This document shows, piece after piece, positions 14,530 to 22,567 of a stretch of 35,583 bases of DNA. A model generated the notes under the pieces. It was not told the origin of the DNA and ran no database searches. It saw only the letters and a program-made list of their open reading frames with translations. Within the stretch, counting starts at the first letter, position 1; each line of letters starts with the position of its first letter. The translations under genes and the position numbers were made by a program. This stretch comes from Acidobacteriaceae bacterium (GTDB lineage Bacteria > Acidobacteriota > Terriglobia > Terriglobales > Acidobacteriaceae), in assembly GCA_025361625.1 (NCBI GenBank), contig JANYKL010000162.1:1-35583 (forward strand), read 5' to 3'.

Positions 14530-16521
14530 GTGGATTTCAAGCTTGTCAGCCCGTACAAACCCCAAGGCGATCAGAAGCAGGCGATAGAAGCGCTGACTCG
14601 CGGGGTATTTGACCGCGAGCAACATCAGGTTCTGCTCGGAGTCACGGGCTCGGGCAAGACCTATACGGCTGCGAAGGTGATTGAGGCTGCGAACCGTCCG
14701 GCGCTGGTGATGGCGCACAATAAAACTCTGGCGGCGCAGCTTTATCACGAGTTCAAGAATTTCTTTCCTCACAATGCAGTCGAGTTCTTCGTCTCTTATT
14801 ACGACTTCTACCAGCCGGAGGCGTACGTTCCGTCGGCCGATCTCTACATCGAAAAAGAATCCACGGTCAACGCTGAGCTGGATAAGCTGCGGCTTTCTGC
14901 TACGCGATCGCTTTTTGAGAGGCGCGACGTTTTAATTGTGTCGTCGGTGAGCTGTATTTATGGATTGGGATCTCCCGAGGCTTATTACGGGATGATGCTG
15001 TTCCTCGAGAAGGGGCAGAAGATCAAGCGCGGGGATATCACTCGCAAGCTGGTTGACATTCTTTACGAGAGGACGGAAGGCGATTTTCGGCGCGGAACGT
15101 TTCGGGTGCGCGGCGACGTGATCGAGGTTTTCCCTACTTACGACGATAACGCGTATCGCATTGAAATGTTCGGCGACGAAGTGGAATCGCTTACGCAGAT
15201 CGATTCGTTATTCGGGACGGTGAAGCAGCGTTATATGCGGCTGCCGATTTATCCGAAGACGCATTACGTGATGAAGGATGAGACGCGGGTGTCGGCGGTG
15301 GCATCGATCAAGGCTGAGCTGGCGTGGTGGGAGGTCGAACTTGAAAAACAGGGGCGGATTGTCGAGTCGCAGCGCATCCATCAGCGGGTGATGTACGACC
15401 TTGAAATGATCAAGGCGATGGGATATTGCCACGGGATTGAAAATTACTCCCGCCATTTTACGGGACGCATGCCGGGCGAGCCGCCGCCTACGCTGCTCGA
15501 TTATTTTCCGCGCGACTTTCTAATGTTTCTCGACGAGTCGCACCAGACGGTGCCGCAACTGCACGGCATGTATCACGGCGATCGCTCACGCAAGCAGACG
15601 CTGGTGGAATATGGATTTCGCATGCCGTCAGCGCTCGATAATCGTCCGCTGACGTTTGATGAGTTCGAGCACCGCACCAATCAGATCGTTTATGTCTCGG
15701 CGACACCGGGGCCGTATGAGCTGACTAAGTCGGCGGGGGTAGTTATCGAGCAGATCATTCGGCCGACGGGATTGATTGACCCTCCGGTGGAGATTCGGCC
15801 GGTGAAGGGCCAGATCGACGATTTGCTGCACATGATTCGCGATCGGGTATCGCGCAACGAGCGGGTGCTGGTCACCACGCTGACGAAACGGATGTCGGAG
15901 GATCTCGCGGAATACTACAGCGAGGTGGGCGTGAAGTGCCGTTACATGCATTCGGAGATTGAGACGCTGGAGCGGGTGAAGATATTGCGCGACCTGCGCA
16001 AGGGCGAGTTTGATGTTCTGATCGGAATCAACCTGCTGCGCGAGGGTCTCGATCTTCCCGAGGTATCGCTGGTGGCAATTCTTGATGCGGACAAAGAAGG
16101 ATTTCTGCGCTCCGCGGGTTCGCTGATTCAAACGATCGGGCGGTGTGCCCGCAATCTGAATGGGCGCGCGATTCTGTATGCCGATCGGATGACGGATTCG
16201 ATGACGAAGGCTCTGGACGAGACGAACCGCAGGCGAGCCATTCAGGAAGCCTATAACGTGGAGAATGGAATCACTCCGGAATCGATCATCCGACCGCTGG
16301 ACATGACGCTCGCGGCAATTGTTGGCGCTGACTATGCCGACCTGACGGACACGGCGGCGGAAGGGCTTCCGGAGTTCCAATCGCAGAAAGAGCTGGACGT
16401 ATACATCGGAAAACTGGAGAGCGACATGCGAGAGGCGGCGAAACGCTTCGAATTCGAGAAGGCGGCAAAGCTCCGGGACACGATTAAGGAGCTGCGCACG
16501 AAAGAATTTTTGTTTGCATAG
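14530..16521 (+). CDS. uvrB: Excinuclease ABC subunit B
   Basis: A 663-residue DNA repair protein. UvrB verifies damage handed over by UvrA and recruits UvrC for the incisions in nucleotide excision repair. Walker A is GVTGSGKT (37-44). The beta-hairpin region is [20 protein letters not shown]. The helicase motifs include [49 protein letters not shown] and QTIGRCARN. The last motif usually reads QTIGRAARN, and the Cys here is a mild variant. The C-terminal UVR domain that binds UvrC is present ([18 protein letters not shown]). Full family length. GTG start at 14530 with conserved residues from the first codon. No clear SOS box was found upstream. Confidence 0.98.
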   Translation: MDFKLVSPYKPQGDQKQAIEALTRGVFDREQHQVLLGVTGSGKTYTAAKVIEAANRPALVMAHNKTLAAQLYHEFKNFFPHNAVEFFVSYYDFYQPEAYVPSADLYIEKESTVNAELDKLRLSATRSLFERRDVLIVSSVSCIYGLGSPEAYYGMMLFLEKGQKIKRGDITRKLVDILYERTEGDFRRGTFRVRGDVIEVFPTYDDNAYRIEMFGDEVESLTQIDSLFGTVKQRYMRLPIYPKTHYVMKDETRVSAVASIKAELAWWEVELEKQGRIVESQRIHQRVMYDLEMIKAMGYCHGIENYSRHFTGRMPGEPPPTLLDYFPRDFLMFLDESHQTVPQLHGMYHGDRSRKQTLVEYGFRMPSALDNRPLTFDEFEHRTNQIVYVSATPGPYELTKSAGVVIEQIIRPTGLIDPPVEIRPVKGQIDDLLHMIRDRVSRNERVLVTTLTKRMSEDLAEYYSEVGVKCRYMHSEIETLERVKILRDLRKGEFDVLIGINLLREGLDLPEVSLVAILDADKEGFLRSAGSLIQTIGRCARNLNGRAILYADRMTDSMTKALDETNRRRAIQEAYNVENGITPESIIRPLDMTLAAIVGADYADLTDTAAEGLPEFQSQKELDVYIGKLESDMREAAKRFEFEKAAKLRDTIKELRTKEFLFA

Positions 16522-16546
16522 AGTGGGCCGCGCGAACGGCTATGTC

Positions 16547-17020
16547 TTAGTTTGAATTTTTCCTACGCCGCTGGAAGGCGGTGCCGATCATTCCGGCAGC
16601 CCCGATGACCCCTCCAACCGCGACGAACGAGAACGAGATTAGCGGCCAAAACTTGTAGACCCATCCATGAGAGTTGGCATTGCGAAAAACGTTGGTTGCT
16701 ACGACACCCAAGAAAATGCCGAAGAAATTATCTGAGCGCCGATCTTTTTCAGGATCACGGTGGGAGTATAGCAGCGACTGCTGAATTTCCCAGAAGAACG
16801 ATTCGTCAGTAGCTGACGAATAGGGCAACACCGATTCCTCAAGACTCCCTCGAAACTGTCGAAATTCAATCTTTTGAGCAAGCCATAAAACCGAACATTC
16901 TGAGTGTTTATATGCCCTTGCGCCGGAGCGCGCTTGCTGCCAGCGTTCCTTCATAGCTGAGGGAAGCGGGGTTATGAATTCCGGATATTTTTCGAGTGGT
17001 GTGCGCTCGCTGATTTTCAT
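16547..17020 (-). CDS. Hypothetical membrane protein
   Basis: The frame is open to 17329, but the protein-like part begins near ATG 17020 (157 residues, MKISERTPLEKYPEFITPLP) or ATG 16954 (135 residues). The N-terminal half is helical and charged (AMKERWQQARSGARAYKH). The C-terminal part has two likely membrane segments: NFFGIFLGVVATNVF and LISFSFVAVGGVIGAAGMIG, followed by QRRRKNSN. Function unknown. With the 17020 start it overlaps the first 47 bp of the divergent gene at 16974, so 16954 may be right. No good ribosome binding site was seen for either. Confidence 0.5.
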   Translation of the reverse strand: MKISERTPLEKYPEFITPLPSAMKERWQQARSGARAYKHSECSVLWLAQKIEFRQFRGSLEESVLPYSSATDESFFWEIQQSLLYSHRDPEKDRRSDNFFGIFLGVVATNVFRNANSHGWVYKFWPLISFSFVAVGGVIGAAGMIGTAFQRRRKNSN

Positions 17021-17665
17021 GAGCTGCGTGACGACGGCCGGTCTCGCGGTTTCGAAGCCGCACGTGGTCAGTTTCGGAAAATGGACTTCGGCGAAGTGGC
17101 AGAGCGCATCGGGCGAGAAGCAGCTTGATCTCAAAGTTCGACCCCTGTTCGTTGACACCAAGCTGAAGGAGTACACGATCGGAGCTCCGCACGAAATTAC
17201 CGATCGCCTGTTCGCGGTGCGCAGAGCTTTTCGCGTGAACGACGCGCTGCCGGGCGAGATGAAAGATGCCGCAGTCACGCCGCGGTGGCAATGGCAGCGG
17301 GGGGGGGATGGCTGCTGGTCGATCGCCAAAGCGGCCGTGTGATCCAGATCAACCTACCTGAGTTCGATGCCTATTATTCGACCGCCAGTTGGTATCGCGA
17401 GTACATCGCTTACTGCGGAGTGTCCGACGACGGGAAGAAACTATTCGCCATGGTGTATCAGGTGGGAAGGCGAAAACCGATTTTAAAAAAAGATGTGGGC
17501 AAGCCGGATGGGGGCGACGATCCGGATTCGGAGTGTCCGGCGCCGGCGTGGGAGCGGGCGCCGATGCGAGTCACGTTCGAGCCCGATGATACGCAAAAGC
17601 TTTTATTTGCGATCCGGAATCGCGTGGTTGACCTGGTTAGTGAGGCGGAAGAGGTGGAGGAGTGA
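16974..17665 (+). pseudogene. Secreted hypothetical protein, frame broken at a 9-G run
   Basis: The first frame (16974-about 17308) encodes a signal peptide (SLIFMSCVTTAGLAV), then KPHVVSFGKWTSAKW, LKVRPLFVDTKLKEYTIG, DRLFAVRRAFRVND and PRWQWQRGG. After nine consecutive G (17299-17307) it runs into noise and stops at 17342. The second frame takes over exactly there as GGWLLVDRQSGRVIQINLP and AYCGVSDDGKKLFAMV, and ends at 17665. Joined, they read as one secreted protein of about 230 residues, which I recall as a conserved acidobacterial family of unknown role. Ten or seven G would restore the frame. It may be a sequencing error, a true mutation or a phase-variable switch. Confidence 0.75.
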
Positions 17666-17726
17666 TTACGGCAAGTCTGGGCCCGCTCGGGTGACGGAGG
17701 GGGAGGTTCAGCTTTTTAGGATTTGG

Positions 17727-18677
17727 CTATGACGATGCCGGCTTTGCCAGTTCTGGAGTTGGGTGACTGCTTGAAACTTTGGCGCTGGTCACTAGAATCA
17801 CGGAGGCGACGATGATGGCGCTTCCCATCAGGATGTAGCGATCGATGCGTTCATGAAGGACGAGCCATCCTAAAAACACGGCGACGACGGGGTTGACGTA
17901 GGCATAGGTAGAAACCTTCGAGGTTGGCGCGTGTTGGAGCAGCCAGATGTAAGCGGTGTAGCCGATCCAGGATCCGCAGACTACCAGGTAGAGAGTGGCG
18001 CCGATTCCACGGGCGGTCCATTGCACGCTGGCGTGGCGCTCGAAGGCGAGTGCGAACAAAAGATTTGCCACTCCGGCAAACACCATCTGCCACGCGATGG
18101 CGCTGAAGGGATGGGCGGCAGCCGACTGCCACTTTTTCGAAAGCACGGAACCAAAAGCCCAACTGAGCGACCCCAAGGGGAGGGCGAGCGACCACCACAG
18201 TTCACGCTTGCCCAGGGTGTTCGTGTGTTTTAGATCGGGCCAGATCAGAACAATCAAGCCGAGAATTCCGATGAGGAGCCCGACCTTGCCCATCTTCGCG
18301 ATGTGATGATCGCCGAGCAGCAAGCTGTCGAGAACGAGGAACCACAACGGCGTTACGGCGACGAGCAGCGCTGCGAGTCCGGTGGGAACAATCTGCTCCG
18401 CGTAGGCGAGAGTGAGATTGCCACCCATGAGCAGCAGAATTCCGACTGCGGCAAAGTGGCTCAACTGAAGGGCGGGAAAGCGCACACGGCGTCCGGTGGC
18501 AGCGCAGTAGGCGAGCATCAGGATGCCGGCAATGAGAAAGCGGACGGCACATACTGTAGCCGGTGGAATTTTTTCAACGGCAATGCCGATACCGAGATAG
18601 GTCGATCCCCAAAACAGATAGACGAGGCCGAAGGCAACGATGATCTTCCACGGGCTTGTGGCAACGGCGTTTTCCAT
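17727..18677 (-). CDS. EamA/DMT-family transporter, YedA-like
   Basis: A 316-residue inner membrane protein with about ten helices arranged as two EamA repeats, typical of drug/metabolite exporters. The first repeat starts FGLVYLFWGSTYLGIGIAVE, a motif close to E. coli YedA. It contains NLTLAYAEQIVPTGLAALLV. The second has LGSLSWAFGSVLSKKW and STYAYVNPVVAVFLGWLVL near its end. ATG 18677 was chosen over a frame extension to 18728, because the extra 17 residues (including a HHH run) look non-conserved. The substrate cannot be told. It lies 112 bp after hemG on the same strand and may be read through from it. Confidence 0.93.
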   Translation of the reverse strand: MENAVATSPWKIIVAFGLVYLFWGSTYLGIGIAVEKIPPATVCAVRFLIAGILMLAYCAATGRRVRFPALQLSHFAAVGILLLMGGNLTLAYAEQIVPTGLAALLVAVTPLWFLVLDSLLLGDHHIAKMGKVGLLIGILGLIVLIWPDLKHTNTLGKRELWWSLALPLGSLSWAFGSVLSKKWQSAAAHPFSAIAWQMVFAGVANLLFALAFERHASVQWTARGIGATLYLVVCGSWIGYTAYIWLLQHAPTSKVSTYAYVNPVVAVFLGWLVLHERIDRYILMGSAIIVASVILVTSAKVSSSHPTPELAKPASS

Positions 18678-18789
18678 ATGGTGGTGAGAGAGAAAATTCA
18701 GGATAGCAGACGGCGGATGGGGAACCATTCAGGCGGTGGGCGACGCTGGTCAGGCGTTAGAGGGCAACGTTCGGTAGGGCGTTGAAGAA

Positions 18790-20220
18790 CTACGCGGCCG
18801 ACCACATTCCCATGGCAGCGAGAATCGTGCTGGCGGCTTCGGCGCCGGAGCGGACGCAATCGGGAACGCCGATTCCGCTGTAGCCGTTGCCGGCGAGCGC
18901 GAGGCCCGGATGTTTCAGGCGCAGCTCTTCGATTCTGCGGATTCTTTCGAGATGGCCGACGGAATACTGTGCCATGGCGGAGCGCCATTTATAGACGCGG
19001 GTAAACAAGGGCTCGGCGCGGAGAGAGGGACCGAGAATTTGTTCGAGTTCATCGCGCACGATTTTGACGACTTCGTGTTCACCCTTTTGCAGGATCGGCT
19101 CATCGCGCGAACCGCCAAGGAAGCAGCGAATCAGAGCGCGGTCTGCGGGAGCGCGATGGGGAAATTTATTGTGAACAAACGTAGCGGCGAGCACGCGGCG
19201 GCCCTCGCTACGCGGCACGAGGAATCCAAAGCCGGGAGGAAGGGCGCGACGCACGGAGTCATTGTAGGCAAGAGCGACGGTCAGCGAGGATGAGTATTGA
19301 ATCTCGCGCAACTCCCGCGACAGAGCTTCGTCGGTTCCCTGCAGAACGAGGCCAGCCTCATAGGTTGGCGTGGCGAGAATCACGCCATCAAATTGATCGC
19401 TGTGGTATCCGGCAGAAACCGTCCAGCGATCGAGCTCGCGCGCGAGGAGTTCAACGGTCACCGACGTCTTGATGGAGCCGGGATCGAGGCTGGCGACGAG
19501 AACACTTATCAACTGCTGCATGCCGCCTTTTAGGGTGGTGAACAGGGGGCGGGGGGCGGGCGGAGGCGTGGTCGAAGAAATAGCAGCAGCTTGTTTGCGG
19601 GCGAAGGCCATGCCGCGGCCGAGGCTTCCCTGCTTCGCTTCCATGTCGGCAAAGCGCGGCAAGACGGCACGCAGGCTGAGCTCGGAGGCTTGGCCGCCGT
19701 AGACTCCGGAGAGCAAGGGATCGGCGAGCATCTCGACCATCTCTCGTCCGTAATGGCGTTCGACAAACTGGGCAACGGTCTCGTCGGCTGAGGATTCTCG
19801 CGGGGGGTGGAACCACTCCGCGGCCATGCGGATTTTCGTTTTAGCGGAAAAGAGCGGGGAGCGAATGGCGGGCATGATTTTCGTGGGAACCATGAACATC
19901 AGGCCGTCGGGCATTGCGACCAATTTATTTTTTGCGAGTATGTACGTCTTGCGCTGAGCGTCGTTTGATCCGATCAGTTGGTCGGCGAGCCCGAGTTTCG
20001 CGCAGAGCTCTGCGGCCCAGGGTTTTTCGGTGAGGAAAGAATCGGCTCCGGCTTCGACCAGGCAACCATCGACTTCTTCAGTCAAGAGAACGCCGCCGAG
20101 GCGCAGTCTGGACTCGAATAAAACATATTCGACGGGAGTGCCTGAACGCCGCTTCTCTTCAATGCTGTAGGCGGCCGAGAGGCCAGAAATTCCTCCGCCG
20201 ATGATGGCAATGCGTTTCAT
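18790..20220 (-). CDS. hemG: Protoporphyrinogen/coproporphyrinogen oxidase (HemG/HemY family)
   Basis: A 476-residue FAD enzyme that removes six electrons from the porphyrinogen ring late in haem synthesis. The FAD-binding GGGISGLSAAYS lies at residues 8-19. LRLGGVLLTEEVDGCLVEAG and a PDGLMFMVPTKIMP-like substrate loop follow. LLSGVYGGQASELSLRAVLP is a family landmark. The C-terminal GNGYSGIGVPDCVRSG completes the FAD site. Whether the substrate is protoporphyrinogen or coproporphyrinogen III cannot be read from the sequence. It follows hemH by 21 bp, so it is the third gene of a hemE-hemH-hemG operon. Length is normal and nothing is missing. Confidence 0.95.
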   Translation of the reverse strand: MKRIAIIGGGISGLSAAYSIEEKRRSGTPVEYVLFESRLRLGGVLLTEEVDGCLVEAGADSFLTEKPWAAELCAKLGLADQLIGSNDAQRKTYILAKNKLVAMPDGLMFMVPTKIMPAIRSPLFSAKTKIRMAAEWFHPPRESSADETVAQFVERHYGREMVEMLADPLLSGVYGGQASELSLRAVLPRFADMEAKQGSLGRGMAFARKQAAAISSTTPPPAPRPLFTTLKGGMQQLISVLVASLDPGSIKTSVTVELLARELDRWTVSAGYHSDQFDGVILATPTYEAGLVLQGTDEALSRELREIQYSSSLTVALAYNDSVRRALPPGFGFLVPRSEGRRVLAATFVHNKFPHRAPADRALIRCFLGGSRDEPILQKGEHEVVKIVRDELEQILGPSLRAEPLFTRVYKWRSAMAQYSVGHLERIRRIEELRLKHPGLALAGNGYSGIGVPDCVRSGAEAASTILAAMGMWSAA

Positions 20221-20241
20221 GAATACTTCCGCAGCCCGATT

Positions 20242-21297
20242 TTAGCGGCTCACGGCGATTGGCGGCTTGGCTTTATCCGCGAGCTTCGCGAGGTTCGCGA
20301 GGCGCACGCGTTTCGAGACCAATTCGGCGAGCGCGGCCGTCAAAATCGGGGAACCGTTGAGCGATTCGGCTCGCCAGAGTTTGATGCCTTCTGTCTTGGC
20401 GAATCCGGTAAAGGCTATATCGATATCGTAAAGAATTTCGACGTGATCACAAACAAACCCTACGGGCTGGATAAAAACTCCGCGGTGGCCTTTTGCCTTT
20501 AGATTCTTGATGGTGTCTTCGACGGTTGGGCCGATCCAGGCGCCTCCGGACATGCCCTGGCTTTGGAAGGCGAAGGTCCAGTCGTCATCGGAAAGGCCAA
20601 CCTGGTCAGAGAGGCCAACCGTTTTTGCGACCAATGCTGCGGTCTCTTTGGCCTGGCGCTGATAAGGATCGCCATCGGCGATGGTGCGCTCGGGAACGCT
20701 GTGGGCGGTGAAGATGACGGGAACGCGAGCGCCATTTTCGAGATTGGCCTTCTGCCATCCGGCGATGAAGCGCTCGGCGAAAGCCTTGATGAGGAGCGGC
20801 TCATCGTGCCACTCTTCGACGAAATCGACGAAATCCATTTTGAAGGGAGGAGGGGCCGCTGCGAGGACGGCACTCCGGTAGAGCCCGACGCTGGTGCGGG
20901 AGTTTTGCGGCGCTAGGCAGATGGCGATGACATTTTCATATTTGCCATCGACGATTGCTTTCACTGCGTCCTTTATAAAGGGCTTCCAGTTGCGCGTGCC
21001 TACGAACACGGGAAGGTTAATGGCCTGGGATAGTTGATGGGCTTGTAAAAGAGTCCAGCAGGCGAGCGGAGAAAAACCGATCAGCGAATAGCGATGCTGT
21101 ACTTCTTCGATTACCGAGGCGGGGATGGTTCGTCCTCCGGTGATGTAGTTCATGAATTCGGGAATCTGGGAGGGGTTTTCGGGACTGCCGTGGGCGAGCA
21201 GGAGCACGGCGGTTTTGGAAGCTGAATTTGGAGCAAACGAATTTTTATGGTTGGCGCAGTAACATTCGGCAGCGAGGGCGAGAGGACAGGTGGTCAT
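20242..21297 (-). CDS. hemH: Ferrochelatase
   Basis: A 351-residue enzyme that inserts Fe2+ (into protoporphyrin IX or coproporphyrin III). It starts after an unusual N-terminal extension with C4, C12 and C14 (CPLALAAECYC). The core begins TAVLLLAHGSPENP. The catalytic His is H199 in FTAHSVPE and the conserved Glu is E287 in GFVCDHVEILYDID. A small internal duplication VGLSDQVGLSDD is present near residue 228. The C-terminus is a simple basic tail (LANLAKLADKAK). Second gene of the haem operon, 21 bp after hemE. Confidence 0.95.
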   Translation of the reverse strand: MTTCPLALAAECYCANHKNSFAPNSASKTAVLLLAHGSPENPSQIPEFMNYITGGRTIPASVIEEVQHRYSLIGFSPLACWTLLQAHQLSQAINLPVFVGTRNWKPFIKDAVKAIVDGKYENVIAICLAPQNSRTSVGLYRSAVLAAAPPPFKMDFVDFVEEWHDEPLLIKAFAERFIAGWQKANLENGARVPVIFTAHSVPERTIADGDPYQRQAKETAALVAKTVGLSDQVGLSDDDWTFAFQSQGMSGGAWIGPTVEDTIKNLKAKGHRGVFIQPVGFVCDHVEILYDIDIAFTGFAKTEGIKLWRAESLNGSPILTAALAELVSKRVRLANLAKLADKAKPPIAVSR

Positions 21298-21318
21298 ATG
21301 CGTGGCTAACCTCGGCGC

Positions 21319-22431
21319 CTAAGGGCGGTCGGGTGATGATGTGTTCGGAGTTGCGTGCGATGCTGAACTCGAGGCTGCGTGCGATGCGGCGATTTCGGCG
21401 GAGTGGTCGCGCACGAAATGGCAGAGTGACTTCACATTCTCGACCGGAGTTTCGGGAAGAATGCCGTGGCCCAGATTAAAAATATGGCCCGGGCGTCCAG
21501 CGGCTTGCTTCAAAATCATTTCCGCCCGGGATTTGATTGCTTTCCAATCGGCGAAAAGCAGCGCGGGGTCGAGGTTCCCCTGCACCGCGCCTTTGAAGCC
21601 GAGCGTCTCCCAGCCTTTGTCGAGCGGGATTCTCCAATCGAGGCCGATCACTTCCGCGCCAGTTTCCTGCATGGAAGGGAGCAGAGTCGAACTGTCGGTT
21701 CCAAAATAAATGGTGGGGACGCGAGTTTTCTGCAACTGCTTCACGAGTTCGGTCACGTGGGGCAGCACATAGCAGCGATAATCTTCAACGCCGAGGCACC
21801 CGACCCAACTGTCGAAGATCTGGATGCAGTCGGCGCCGGCGCGTACTTGATCGGTGGAATACTCGGCGGTGACGGAGACGAGCTTGCGCATTAATTCGCT
21901 CCACGCGGCGGGGGCGGAGTACATCATCTTTTTTGTGAGGAGGTAATTGCGCGAGCTTCCGCCTTCGATCATGTAACTGGCTAGGGTGAATGGAGCGCCG
22001 CAGAAACCGATGATGGGCAGCTTATTGCCGAAGTGTTTGCTGACGAGTTTGACGGCTTCGGATACGTAGCCAAGGTCGGCGGCGCGATCGGTGCGGAGGG
22101 CCGAAACGTCTTCGGCGGTTCGCACGGGCCGGTCAATTTTTGGTCCTTCTCCGGCGGAAAAGTGAAAGGGCAGACCCATGACTTCGAGGGGGAGGAGAAG
22201 ATCGGCAAAAATAATTGCGCTGTCGACCTGCAGGATCTCGGCAGCTTCAATCGTGACCCGGGCGGCGATTTCGGGCTTTTTACAAATTTCGAGCAAGGAA
22301 TAATTCCTGCGAATCGCGCGGTACTCGGGCATGTAGCGGCCGGCCTGGCGCATGAACCAGACGGGAGTACGCTCGGCGGGTTGCGCTCTGGCGGTACGAA
22401 TGAAGAGAGAATCGGGGGCCGACATGAACAT
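21319..22431 (-). CDS. hemE: Uroporphyrinogen decarboxylase
   Basis: A 370-residue cytoplasmic enzyme that turns uroporphyrinogen III into coproporphyrinogen III by four decarboxylations. The signature PVWFMRQAGRYMPEYR is at about 23-38, and the catalytic Asp is D76 in IIFADLLLPLEVMGL. IPLDKGWETLGFKGAVQGNL and GHIFNLGHGILPETP lie near the C-terminus. The last 20 residues (ASSSASHATPNTSS) are low in complexity and unlike the family. The start is ATG 22431, or 22425 two codons later. First gene of the haem operon, divergent from the M28 peptidase gene with 136 bp between. Confidence 0.97.
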   Translation of the reverse strand: MFMSAPDSLFIRTARAQPAERTPVWFMRQAGRYMPEYRAIRRNYSLLEICKKPEIAARVTIEAAEILQVDSAIIFADLLLPLEVMGLPFHFSAGEGPKIDRPVRTAEDVSALRTDRAADLGYVSEAVKLVSKHFGNKLPIIGFCGAPFTLASYMIEGGSSRNYLLTKKMMYSAPAAWSELMRKLVSVTAEYSTDQVRAGADCIQIFDSWVGCLGVEDYRCYVLPHVTELVKQLQKTRVPTIYFGTDSSTLLPSMQETGAEVIGLDWRIPLDKGWETLGFKGAVQGNLDPALLFADWKAIKSRAEMILKQAAGRPGHIFNLGHGILPETPVENVKSLCHFVRDHSAEIAASHAASSSASHATPNTSSPDRP

Positions 22432-22567
22432 TTGATTTTACATGTTCCAGTGCGCTGGCTTGCTGGCGCATGCTTCGCGGGGGGTGTTTCTTTGAGCGTG
22501 TTTCTTTGAGCTGCCCAATTTGCGGCGTTTATTTGCCGCTATAATTGCAGCCTCCAAAAGGAGCTCC

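Noticed and set aside
15628-16380. 250-residue open frame opposite uvrB
   Set aside because: Shadow of uvrB. No protein-like motifs.
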